This document shows, piece after piece, positions 40,742 through 48,749 of a stretch of DNA of 64,000 nucleotides; positions within the stretch are counted from its first letter, which is position 1, and the number at the start of each line of letters is the position of its first letter. Where the stretch lies: NCBI RefSeq assembly GCF_900111255.1, contig NZ_FOGP01000002.1, positions 124,001 through 188,000 of the forward strand, written 5' to 3'. The notes below the pieces were generated by a model. That model saw only the letters and a program-made list of their open reading frames with translations, ran no database searches and was not told where the DNA came from. The position numbers and the translations under genes were made by a program. Source of the stretch: Parafannyhessea umbonata. GTDB lineage: Bacteria; Actinomycetota; Coriobacteriia; Coriobacteriales; Atopobiaceae.

Positions 40742-41590
40742 CTAGTTCACCCCCTGCTTTCCCAGATATGCCTCGATGACCCTCGGGTCGTTCTGGATCT
40801 CCTCGGGCGTTCCCTTCGCAATGATCTTGCCGTAGTCGAGGACGCCAACCGCCTCACAGACGCCCATGACCAGGCTCATGTCGTGCTCGATGAGCAGAAT
40901 GGCGATCTGGAACTCGTCGCGAATCTTCTGGATGTTCTCCATCAGCTCTTCCGTCTCGGCGGGGTTCATACCAGCGGCGGGCTCGTCGAGCAGCAGGACC
41001 TTGGGACGCGTTCCCAGGGCGCGCAGGATCTCGAGGCGGCGCTGCGCGCCGTACGGGAGGCTCCCGGCCTGCGCCTTCGCATACTTCTGCATGTCGAAGA
41101 TGGCGAGAAGGTCCATGGCCTTGTCATGGAACTCTGCCTCCTGCCTCCAATGCTGGGGAAGGCGGAAGAGGTCCGTGACGAGCTTGGTAGACATGGAGTT
41201 GCCGAGACCCACGAGGATGTTCTCCTCGACCGTCATCTTGCTGAAAAGCCTGATGTTCTGGAAGGTGCGCGCGATTCCCATCTTGTTGACCTGGACCATG
41301 CTCTTGCCGGCGGTGTCGTAGCCGTCCAAAAGAACGGTCCCGCGCGTGGGCTTGTACACGTTGGTGAGCAGGTTGAAGATGGTGGTCTTGCCGGCTCCGT
41401 TAGGTCCGATGAGACCCGATATCTCCGTTCGCCCCATGGCAAGGTTGAAGTCGTCGACCGCCGTCAGGCCGCCAAAGTCGATGCCAAGGTGCTTTGCCTG
41501 AAGCACGGGAATGTGCCCAAGGTCGCGCTCGGGAATGAGGTTGGGCTCCTCCATCTGAACGAGGACCGAGCGCTTCTTCTCGCTAGTCAT
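40742..41590 (-). CDS. livG: Branched-chain amino-acid ABC transporter ATPase LivG
   Basis: 282-residue ABC ATPase. Walker A is GPNGAGKTT near residue 66, the ARTFQNIRLF Q-loop follows, the signature is degenerate (LPYGAQRRLEI, typical of LivG), Walker B is VLLLDEPAAGMNP and the switch is IEHDMSLVM. An N-terminal extension of ~28 residues precedes the domain. The ATG at 41590 with AGGAGG upstream overlaps the livM stop by 8 nt. Confidence 0.94.
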   Translation of the reverse strand: MTSEKKRSVLVQMEEPNLIPERDLGHIPVLQAKHLGIDFGGLTAVDDFNLAMGRTEISGLIGPNGAGKTTIFNLLTNVYKPTRGTVLLDGYDTAGKSMVQVNKMGIARTFQNIRLFSKMTVEENILVGLGNSMSTKLVTDLFRLPQHWRQEAEFHDKAMDLLAIFDMQKYAKAQAGSLPYGAQRRLEILRALGTRPKVLLLDEPAAGMNPAETEELMENIQKIRDEFQIAILLIEHDMSLVMGVCEAVGVLDYGKIIAKGTPEEIQNDPRVIEAYLGKQGVN

Positions 41591-42707
41591 TTTCGTCCAC
41601 CTCCTTCTTCGGCTTCCTCCAGGGGAGCTCGCCGTTGATGACACGCTCGAGGGTACCGGTGAGCGAGAAATCATAGGTGCCCAGAAGGCCCTGCGGACGG
41701 AATACCATGACGATGATTAGCACGACAGCGTAGACGACCATGCGGTAGTCGGCAAACGCACGCAGCGCCTCGGGAAGGATGGTCAGGACGGTGGCGGAGA
41801 GCACGGAGCCCAGCATGGAACCCATGCCACCAAGGACGACCATGACGAGGATCTCGATCGACTTCATGAAACCAAACTTGGCAGGCGCCATGACGCCGAT
41901 GCAGCCGGCGTAAAGGCCACCGGCGATGCCAGCGAAGAAGGCGGACACAACGAACGCTAGCGTCTTGTAGTACGTGGTGTGGACGCCCGAGGCTTCGGCG
42001 GCAATCTCGTTGTCGCGGATGGCCAGGATTGCACGACCGTGGCGCGACTTCATCATCGTGTGGATGAGGAAGAGCGAGATGACGACAACCAGGAACGTGT
42101 TGAGGAAGTTGGTGTAGCTGGGAATGCCCGTAAGGCCCCTGGCGCCACCCGTCAGCTCGAAGCCCAGGACGCCGTCGATGTTAAGCATTACGACACGGAT
42201 GATCTCCGCAAAGCCGAGCGTAATGATCGCAAGGTAGTCACCCTTGAGACGAAGCGCCGGGATGCCGATGATGAGACCGCAGATTGCGGCCATGACACCG
42301 CCGAAGAGCAGGCCCGCGCAGAAGAGGACGACGGCGGCGGGGCTTCCGGTGACGAAGTCGCGCACGGTGAGCCCCAGCGTGCCCTGCATATGCATGATGA
42401 ACAGCGCGCAGGAGTAGCCGCCCACCGACATGAAGCCGGCATGGCCAAGCGGCAGCTGGCCAAGATAGCCCGTGGCGATGTTGAGCGACACGGCCATAAG
42501 GATGTAGATGCCCACCTGCTCGAGAACGGTAGTCTGGTAGCGGGTGATCGTACCGGAGCCAATCATGAGCTCGCCAACAACGATGAACACGGCGACCAAG
42601 ACGGCGTTGATGAGGTAGCGCACGGGCATGGACAGTTTCTTGCGAGAAGAGCCAGAGGTCGACGCCGCCGAAGACTCAACCGCCTCGCTGAGATTGCTCT
42701 CTTCCAT
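41583..42707 (-). CDS. livM: Branched-chain amino-acid ABC transporter permease LivM
   Basis: 374-residue integral membrane permease with about ten hydrophobic segments. LivM hallmarks are SLNIATGYLGQLPLGHAGFM near residue 75 and the cytoplasmic loop GRAILAIRDNEIAAEASGV near 228. The N-terminal ~25 residues are a Ser-rich cytoplasmic stretch. It forms the channel with LivH. Twelve nt separate it from livH upstream and it overlaps livG downstream. Confidence 0.95.
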   Translation of the reverse strand: MEESNLSEAVESSAASTSGSSRKKLSMPVRYLINAVLVAVFIVVGELMIGSGTITRYQTTVLEQVGIYILMAVSLNIATGYLGQLPLGHAGFMSVGGYSCALFIMHMQGTLGLTVRDFVTGSPAAVVLFCAGLLFGGVMAAICGLIIGIPALRLKGDYLAIITLGFAEIIRVVMLNIDGVLGFELTGGARGLTGIPSYTNFLNTFLVVVISLFLIHTMMKSRHGRAILAIRDNEIAAEASGVHTTYYKTLAFVVSAFFAGIAGGLYAGCIGVMAPAKFGFMKSIEILVMVVLGGMGSMLGSVLSATVLTILPEALRAFADYRMVVYAVVLIIVMVFRPQGLLGTYDFSLTGTLERVINGELPWRKPKKEVDEND

Positions 42708-42719
42708 GGTTCGCCTCCC

Positions 42720-43595
42720 TTAGACTTTCTCGTTCATGGTGCGGCCGAGGATGCCCGTCGGCCTCACGATGAGGACGATGATCAGAAGTAGGAACACGAC
42801 GGCATCCTTCCAGACGGAAAGGCCGATGGCCGAGACGAAGACCTCGGCAAAGCCGACGAGGAGACCACCGATGACGGCCCCAGGGATCGAGCCGATGCCA
42901 CCTAGGACGGCGGCGACGAAGGCCTTGGTGCCCAGCATGATGCCCATTGTCGGCGTCGCCTGCGTGTAGGCCATCGCGTAGAGCACCGCACCGATGCCGG
43001 CAAGCGCCGAGCCGACGGCAAAGGTGAACGAGATGGTCGTGTTCACGTTGATGCCCATGAGGCGCGCTGCACCCATGTCCTCGGACACGGCGCGCATGGC
43101 CTTGCCGAGCTTCGTCTTTTGGACGAGGAACGTCAGAATGGCCGTGGAGACGACGGTCACCGCAATCGTGAGCAGGGCGATGGGTGACAGCTGCACGCTG
43201 CCGAACGAGAGAGGTGAGGCGTCAAAGTACGGCGGCACGACCTTCGCGTCGGCGCCGAAGACGAGCTGGGCGCCATTCTCGAGAAAGTAGGAAACGCCAA
43301 TGGCCGTGATAAGGATGGAAAGACGCGGGGCGTTGCGAAGCGGCGCGTAGGCGACCTTGTCGATCATGACTCCAAGCAGCGTGCAGCCCACGACGGAAAG
43401 CAAGATCGCAATCGCGGGATGGAAGCCCATCTGGGCCATGACGATCCAGGAGATATACGCACCCACCATGATGATGTCGCCATGGGCGAAGTTAAGCAGC
43501 AAGATGATGCCATACACCATCGTGTAGCCCAGGGCGACGAGCGCGTAGATGCTGCCAAGCTGGAGGCCGTTGAGCACCTGCGTCAAAAACGTCAC
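42720..43595 (-). CDS. livH: Branched-chain amino-acid ABC transporter permease LivH
   Basis: 291-residue membrane permease partner of LivM. The N-terminus NGLQLGSIYALVALGYTMVYGI and LLNFAHGDIIMVG are family signatures, and the EAA-like loop is KLGKAMRAVSEDMGAARLMGI. I prefer the GTG at 43595, because GAGAGGAAG lies upstream and family proteins start at MTFLTQ; an ATG seven codons earlier has no ribosome site. It follows the second binding-protein gene by 169 nt. Confidence 0.92.
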   Translation of the reverse strand: MTFLTQVLNGLQLGSIYALVALGYTMVYGIILLLNFAHGDIIMVGAYISWIVMAQMGFHPAIAILLSVVGCTLLGVMIDKVAYAPLRNAPRLSILITAIGVSYFLENGAQLVFGADAKVVPPYFDASPLSFGSVQLSPIALLTIAVTVVSTAILTFLVQKTKLGKAMRAVSEDMGAARLMGINVNTTISFTFAVGSALAGIGAVLYAMAYTQATPTMGIMLGTKAFVAAVLGGIGSIPGAVIGGLLVGFAEVFVSAIGLSVWKDAVVFLLLIIVLIVRPTGILGRTMNEKV

Positions 43596-43764
43596 GGCAA
43601 ACACTTCCTCTCTCATAGTTAATTAACGAGCGACGGATGGGACATTGGAACCAGGCGAGCAACGACCGCGCGGGCCTGGCGGCAGAACGAAGAACGTACT
43701 AGAAAGACGCGGGAGCGTCGGGACCCGAATGCCCCGACGTTCCAACGGTAGTGCAAAGAAGAAC

Positions 43765-44958
43765 CTAGGCGCCGACCTCGTCAAACACCTTCTGGGAGCC
43801 ACCCTCGAAGGTGATTACCAGAGTAGGCTTGACGGGGTCTCCACTGCCATCGTACTTGATGGTGCCGGTGACGCCGTCAACGGAGCCTTGCGCGATTCCG
43901 TCGACTATTGCCTGACGACCATCGTCAGACGAGAGGTCGACGCCCTTGGAGAGCGCAGTCTTGATACCGCCGAGCAGAACCATCGCCGCATCGTAGCCGA
44001 GTGCGCAGAAGTTCGTGGGAGCCTCGCCGTACTCGTCCTGGAACGCCTTGACGAACTTCTGAACGTCCTCGGACTCGTTCTCGATGACGAACGAGCAGTC
44101 GTAGAAGCATCCCTCGAGGTCTTCCGCAGAGGCATACTCCTGGTCACCGCCGACGATGTTGGACCAGCCGTCGGCGCCGAGAAACGCCCCGGTGTAGCCC
44201 AGCTGACGAGCCTGTGTAACGATCTGGCCGTCCTCCTGGTAGTAGTTCGGAGAGAGAACGGCATCAGGCTTGACGGCGATGATGCTGGTCAGCTGACCCT
44301 TGAAGTCAACGTCACCAGACTGGTAGCCCTGCTCGGTGGCAACGGAAAGGCCGATCTCCTTGCATCGGGCCACGAACGCGTCGTTAACGCCCTTCTCGTA
44401 GTCACCACCGCTGTTGTAGATGGTGGCAACCGTCTTGAAGCCCTGGCTGGCGGCAAAGTCCGCCATGAGTTTGCCCTGGTAGGGGTCGGTGATGCACGCA
44501 CGGAAGGCATTCGGACCGAAGGAGACGAAGTCGGCTGCCGTGGCTGCCGCAGAGACGAGCGGCATGTTGTCCCCGGCTGCGACCTGGGCGACGGCTATCG
44601 AGGGCGTCGAGGTTACGTCACCGATGATGCCAACGACGCCGCCCTCCACCATCTTGTTGTAGACGTTGACGGCCTCGGTGGCATCGCCCTTCTCGTCCTG
44701 GGTGTCGAGCTCGATCTTCTTGCCGTCGAGCCCGCCGTCCGCATTAAGCTGCTTGACGTAGAGCTCCGCGCCCTTACGAACCGCGAGCCCATACTGGGCG
44801 ACGTCACCCGAGTAGGGCCCCATGAGCCCAACCTTGATGGTATCGCTCGAGGAAGACCCGGAGCCCCCGCACGCGCTCAGAATCGAAGCGGCGCCCAGAC
44901 CGACGGCGGAAATGCCGCTCAACTTAACGAAGTCGCGCCTACAAAATGCGTTAGCCAT
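43765..44958 (-). CDS. livK: Branched-chain amino-acid-type substrate-binding lipoprotein (paralog 2)
   Basis: 397-residue type I periplasmic binding protein. The signal sequence contains CRRDFVKLSG, a twin-arginine-like motif, followed by the lipobox ILSACGG. The mature protein starts TIKVGLMGPYSGDVAQYG, the family hallmark, and binds amino acids or other small ligands between two lobes. AGGAGG lies 6-7 nt before the ATG. It is very similar to the protein encoded immediately upstream (same order of motifs and near-identical 'QDEKGDATEAVNVYN' stretch), so it arose by tandem duplication and may widen ligand range for LivHMGF. Confidence 0.94.
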   Translation of the reverse strand: MANAFCRRDFVKLSGISAVGLGAASILSACGGSGSSSSDTIKVGLMGPYSGDVAQYGLAVRKGAELYVKQLNADGGLDGKKIELDTQDEKGDATEAVNVYNKMVEGGVVGIIGDVTSTPSIAVAQVAAGDNMPLVSAAATAADFVSFGPNAFRACITDPYQGKLMADFAASQGFKTVATIYNSGGDYEKGVNDAFVARCKEIGLSVATEQGYQSGDVDFKGQLTSIIAVKPDAVLSPNYYQEDGQIVTQARQLGYTGAFLGADGWSNIVGGDQEYASAEDLEGCFYDCSFVIENESEDVQKFVKAFQDEYGEAPTNFCALGYDAAMVLLGGIKTALSKGVDLSSDDGRQAIVDGIAQGSVDGVTGTIKYDGSGDPVKPTLVITFEGGSQKVFDEVGA

Positions 44959-45100
44959 GCTCAACCTCCTAGTTGTCAACAGGCGTGCGGCCTTGTGGCC
45001 ACGCGTTAGGGGCTACTGTAGAGGCATCTTTGTCACGGCCGATGCATCCCCGGAAACCTTTGCCTTTCCGTAACAGCAAGAAAACCTGAGGTACATCATA

Positions 45101-45129
45101 TGGCCGCCATCACATAACGATGACGGCCA
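45101..45129. terminator. Hairpin between the two binding-protein genes
   Basis: TGGCCGCCATC pairs with GATGACGGCCA (one mismatch) over a 7-nt loop, 67 nt past the stop of the first binding-protein gene. No T tract follows on the minus strand, so it is more likely an mRNA-stabilising or partial-termination element that would raise the first gene's expression over the rest. Confidence 0.5.
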
Positions 45130-45195
45130 CGGGGACTCTTGCCGACCCTCTGACCTGTAGAGGGGTGGCTTGCCATAAGCCGACACAGCCGAGCA

Positions 45196-46410
45196 CTACT
45201 CCTGGTAGGGGACGCTCTCCTCCACCTTCTCGGTGCCATCGGGCTCAAAGCCGATGATGAGCGTGGACTTCGCGGGGTCGCCGTTCTTGGGATAGGAGAT
45301 CTGGCCCGAGACGCCGTCAACGGTACCGTTCTTGATGCCGTCGATAATCGCCTGCCTGCCGTCATCGGAGGCCAGGTCGCTCACGCCGGAATCGAGCGCG
45401 GCCTTGATGCCCTCGGCAAGGACCATGGCTGCGTCGTAGCCCATGGCGCAGAACGACGTGGGAGTCTCATTGAACTTGGCTTTATAGTCGGACACGAACT
45501 GTTGGACCTTCTCGTCCTCGTCGTTTGCCGAGAACGCGGCGCAGTAGTAGCAGTTCTGCAGGTCCTGTCCGGAGGCGTAGGACTGGCCCTCGGGATTGGA
45601 GATTGCGGTCCATCCGTCGGTTCCGATGAAGGAGCCCGAGAAGCCCTGCTTGCGGGCCTGCGTAATGATCTTGCCCGTGTCCTGGTAGTAGTTGGGGCAG
45701 AAGATCGCGTCGGGAGATGTCGAAAGAATCGAGGTGATCTGGCTGTTGAAGTCAGCGTCACCGGCCTGGTAGGCCTGCTCGGAGGTGATGGAGATGCCCT
45801 TCTTGGCGGCCTCGTCCTTGAACGCCTCGGTTACGCCGACCTCGTAGTCACCGCCGACGTTGTAGATGATGCCCACCGTCTTGAGGCCCCTCTCAGCCGC
45901 AAAGTCAGCCATGAGCTTGCCCTGGTAGGGGTCCGTGAAGCAGGCGCGGAACACGTTGTTGCCACCCTGGTTGACGACGTCCGCTGCCGTGGCGACGGGA
46001 GTCACCATGGGCATGTTGTCTGCGACGGACGCCTGGGCGACAGCGATGGTGGGAGTCGAAGTGATGTCACCGAGAATCGCGACGACGCCGTCCTCGACGA
46101 GCTTGTTGTAGACGTTGACGGCCTCGGTGGCATCGCCCTTCTCGTCCTGCTCGTTGAGCTCGACCTGCTTGCCGCCGATTCCTCCCTGGCTGTTGATCTG
46201 CTCGAAGTACAGCTCCGCGCCATAGCGACACGGAAGGCCGTACTGCGCGACGTCACCGGAGTACGGTCCCATGACGCCGATCTTGATGGTGTCGGAGGAG
46301 CCGCCGGACGATCCGCCACAGGCAGTTACTACGACAGAGCTCCCCATTCCAGCCGCGGTTACGCCCATGAGCCTCACAAAGCTCCTACGCGATATTTTTT
46401 CAAATCTCAT
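45196..46410 (-). CDS. livK: Branched-chain amino-acid-type substrate-binding lipoprotein (paralog 1)
   Basis: 404-residue paralog of the neighbouring binding protein. The N-terminus has SRRSFVRLMGV (Tat-like) and the lipobox VVTACGG. The mature part begins TIKIGVMGPYSGDVAQYGLP, and FRACFTDPYQGKLMADFAAERG is shared with its neighbour. AAGGAGGGG lies upstream of the ATG. Together with the next five genes it forms a six-gene importer operon; the first position plus a hairpin after it suggests it is the most highly expressed component. Confidence 0.94.
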   Translation of the reverse strand: MRFEKISRRSFVRLMGVTAAGMGSSVVVTACGGSSGGSSDTIKIGVMGPYSGDVAQYGLPCRYGAELYFEQINSQGGIGGKQVELNEQDEKGDATEAVNVYNKLVEDGVVAILGDITSTPTIAVAQASVADNMPMVTPVATAADVVNQGGNNVFRACFTDPYQGKLMADFAAERGLKTVGIIYNVGGDYEVGVTEAFKDEAAKKGISITSEQAYQAGDADFNSQITSILSTSPDAIFCPNYYQDTGKIITQARKQGFSGSFIGTDGWTAISNPEGQSYASGQDLQNCYYCAAFSANDEDEKVQQFVSDYKAKFNETPTSFCAMGYDAAMVLAEGIKAALDSGVSDLASDDGRQAIIDGIKNGTVDGVSGQISYPKNGDPAKSTLIIGFEPDGTEKVEESVPYQE

Positions 46411-46563
46411 GCCAGCCCCTCCTTTTCGCAGGACGCGCGCGAATCCCTCTGACCCGCGCATTGGTGAGACTGACTGTAAGGCATGAGATTGCCAATGGCC
46501 TCCTGGTTGCAGAAGGCGTTTCATCTCGTTAACAGTTGAAGCGTGGCGTAAAGACAGACGGTG

Positions 46564-47022
46564 TCAGATGCTTTTCAAGCGGCCGCGACGCAGAAGCGCG
46601 TGGCAGAAGAGCGTGCCGACGAGCACGCCACCCAGGTCGATGAGCACGTCCGTGACAAGCCCGGCTCGGCCGGGAACGAATAGTTGGATGGTCTCGTCGA
46701 GGCAGGGCGCGAGCATCGCCCAGACGACGCTCAGCCCAAAGGGCAGAAGGCTCTCGCGAGGAAGGGACGAGCGCAGCCCGTGGGTAAGGAAGCCGAGAAG
46801 CGCGTACTCGCTGAAGTGGGCACACTTCCGGACCAGAAGGGTCATGACCGTGCGGTCACAGACCCCCGCCATGCCAAAGAGCGGGGCGAGGAGCTGCACG
46901 ACAAAGCTACTCTCAGACGTCGAGGCGGGGCCGGGAACCATGGAATGGACCCAGATGAGCGCGGTCCACGCAAGCGACAGCGCGAACCAGACCGCGGCGC
47001 CCCGTCGCTTCCCACGTGACAA
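46564..47022 (-). CDS. VanZ-like family membrane protein
   Basis: 152-residue protein with four hydrophobic segments. The VanZ signature is visible: VRKCAHFSEYALLGFL near residue 65, DETIQLFVPGRAGLVTDVLIDLGGVLVG near residue 108. VanZ-like proteins are linked to teicoplanin resistance and to envelope or lipid adaptation, but their biochemistry is unclear, so no drug-resistance role is claimed. It starts 3 nt after the stop of the large unknown gene upstream and must share its transcript. Confidence 0.85.
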   Translation of the reverse strand: MSRGKRRGAAVWFALSLAWTALIWVHSMVPGPASTSESSFVVQLLAPLFGMAGVCDRTVMTLLVRKCAHFSEYALLGFLTHGLRSSLPRESLLPFGLSVVWAMLAPCLDETIQLFVPGRAGLVTDVLIDLGGVLVGTLFCHALLRRGRLKSI

Positions 47023-47025
47023 GGG

Positions 47026-48435
47026 CTAGGCCTCCTGGGCGGCGTCAGGAACGGCCATGTGCCTGGGCACGTAGGCTTTCTCGCTGTGCGACGAGCGATG
47101 CGAACCCATCCTGCGAAGGGTAACCGTCGACTTGAGGCTCTGACTTCCGCCCCTGATGAGTCGAAGGTACCTGCGCGACGAGGTGCGGACGGCCTTGGAG
47201 GAGCTGCGGGAGAACTCCTCGCTGATGAGGTAATCAACGTAGCTAGCGGTGTCGACAACCTCAGGGTGGCCCGCAGGAGTCCTGAACGGGATGAAGCTCG
47301 TGGCCTCTTCGAGGTTGTCGGGCTCGTCGATGGTGTCGACGCCGCCGATGACGTCCTCGAAGACGGGCGCGGAGGAGTACTGCGCGATCCTCTCGCCCAT
47401 CGCCTGGAGGGCACTCTCCCAGACGTCGTCGTGGTCAAGCTCGTCGACGCTGCGCTTCTCGGGATACACGCCCTGGTTCACGGGTGCGACGGCCTGTGCG
47501 ATGCGGACGGAGCGCGCCTGCGCCTGACGCTTGGCCGCCTCTTCCGACACGGGGGCCTGGGCGAATGCCGAACGAGCGACAGGCTCGCTGGAGACGTCAC
47601 CCATCCAGTCGGGAATGGTGAGGTCGCCCATGGTAGCCGTCGGCGAGACCTCGCCGACGCGCAGGACGGAGTCGCCCAGTCGCGCGTTCCACCAGCCGGT
47701 GCCCACGTCGCCAACGGTTCCGTCGGCGCGTTCGATGATGGGAAGGCCTTCGAAGCGGTCGCCGCCAAGGCGCTCGGAGAGGACCTCCGCGACACCGCGG
47801 GCGCGGGACGCCATGCGCTCCTTGAAGGTCTGGCGACGGACATAGTTCTCGGCAATCTTGCCATAGTCGTTCGTTGCGTGCGCGGGACCCTGGGCCTGCA
47901 CGACCGCGGGAGCCTCAGCTGCTCGAGTCGCTCCAGCCGCCGAAGACCGGGAGACGGACGCGGCGCGCGGGGCGTCGACGTTAACCTCGGGGATGCGTGC
48001 GCCAAGGTTGCGGGTGGCGCGAGCGGAAGACGTGACGCCAGCGGAAGCCGGTGCCGGCAGGTTGACCGAGGGAAGATCGACAAGGCTGCTTTGGCCCGCA
48101 GAGGGCTTCGTCACATTGGTGTTGGAGACGACCGTGGGCTCCTCCGCCGCAAGGTCGCTCGTCGCGTCCTCTTTGGCATTGGCCGCGACGCCTGCCACCG
48201 CGGGGAAGTCAAACAGTTCCTCGTTGCCGCGCTCGTGGGAATGTGCGATGCGGGAGACTATGATTCCAACGGCACCGGCAAATGCGGCACCCGAGACGCA
48301 ACCCAAGGCAAACGGAATTACCGGAGAATCGATGACGCTGGCCTGGGTAGCCCCAAGCGCGACATGCGGTGCGCTGAATGCCACGACCCCAAGGAGACCT
48401 GCGACGACTGCCGGATTCCTCTTCTCTTGACACAT
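47026..48435 (-). CDS. Unknown envelope-associated protein, 469 residues
   Basis: I recognise no known family. Residues ~8-28 form a signal-like hydrophobic segment (AVVAGLLGVVAFSAPHVALG), and a second membrane span follows at about 38-60 (PFALGCVSGAAFAGAVGIIVS). The middle (about 75-190) is Ala/Ser/Pro/Thr-rich and probably disordered. A more conserved-looking region includes GDRFEGLPIIERADGTVGDVG and WWNARLGDSVLRVG. The C-terminus is basic (RTSSRRYLRLIRGGS, TLRRMGSHRSS). GGAGGAG lies 5-6 nt before the ATG. Co-transcription with a VanZ-like gene suggests a cell-envelope role. Confidence 0.75.
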   Translation of the reverse strand: MCQEKRNPAVVAGLLGVVAFSAPHVALGATQASVIDSPVIPFALGCVSGAAFAGAVGIIVSRIAHSHERGNEELFDFPAVAGVAANAKEDATSDLAAEEPTVVSNTNVTKPSAGQSSLVDLPSVNLPAPASAGVTSSARATRNLGARIPEVNVDAPRAASVSRSSAAGATRAAEAPAVVQAQGPAHATNDYGKIAENYVRRQTFKERMASRARGVAEVLSERLGGDRFEGLPIIERADGTVGDVGTGWWNARLGDSVLRVGEVSPTATMGDLTIPDWMGDVSSEPVARSAFAQAPVSEEAAKRQAQARSVRIAQAVAPVNQGVYPEKRSVDELDHDDVWESALQAMGERIAQYSSAPVFEDVIGGVDTIDEPDNLEEATSFIPFRTPAGHPEVVDTASYVDYLISEEFSRSSSKAVRTSSRRYLRLIRGGSQSLKSTVTLRRMGSHRSSHSEKAYVPRHMAVPDAAQEA

Positions 48436-48616
48436 AGAGCACTCCTCCCCCGAAACGCCTCGAAAGCGCAGCAAACAGCAAAGGAGATAAAGGAATCAAG
48501 TATGTAGATGATGGTCTTCTCGAACGAGCGAGCCCCCATATACAACGGCTTGGTGTGATTTATCTTCGTGTACCGTCGCGATGCGCCCAAGGCATAACAA
48601 ACCTCAGACTGAACAA

Positions 48617-48644
48617 ATAGTAGCGCTTATCGAGGCATTTGCAA
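48617..48644 (-). promoter_or_regulatory. Promoter candidate for the unknown envelope gene and vanZ-like gene
   Basis: Minus strand TTGCAA (48644-48639), 16-nt spacer, TACTAT (48622-48617). It leaves a leader of about 175 nt before the start at 48435. A second TTGACA lies further upstream (near 48671) without a matching -10. Confidence 0.5.
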
Positions 48645-48693
48645 GCGCATCTGCCGCAAAAACAGTGTCAATTGTGGGAAAGTGTCGACAAAG

Positions 48694-48725
48694 GTGGGGG
48701 GTCGCCCTGTGCGAGCAACCCCCCA
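48694..48725 (-). terminator. rho terminator hairpin
   Basis: GTGGGGGGT-C-GC paired with GC-AACCCCCCAC around a short loop, 25 nt past the rho stop; on the minus strand it is followed by CTTTGTCG, a weak T tract. Confidence 0.7.
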
Positions 48726-48749
48726 CGAGATCGTAACCGTGTTTCGGAA

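Noticed and set aside
46564-47022. Calling the VanZ-like gene a glycopeptide resistance determinant
   Set aside because: No vanHAX genes or regulators are present, and most VanZ-like proteins have no proven link to resistance.
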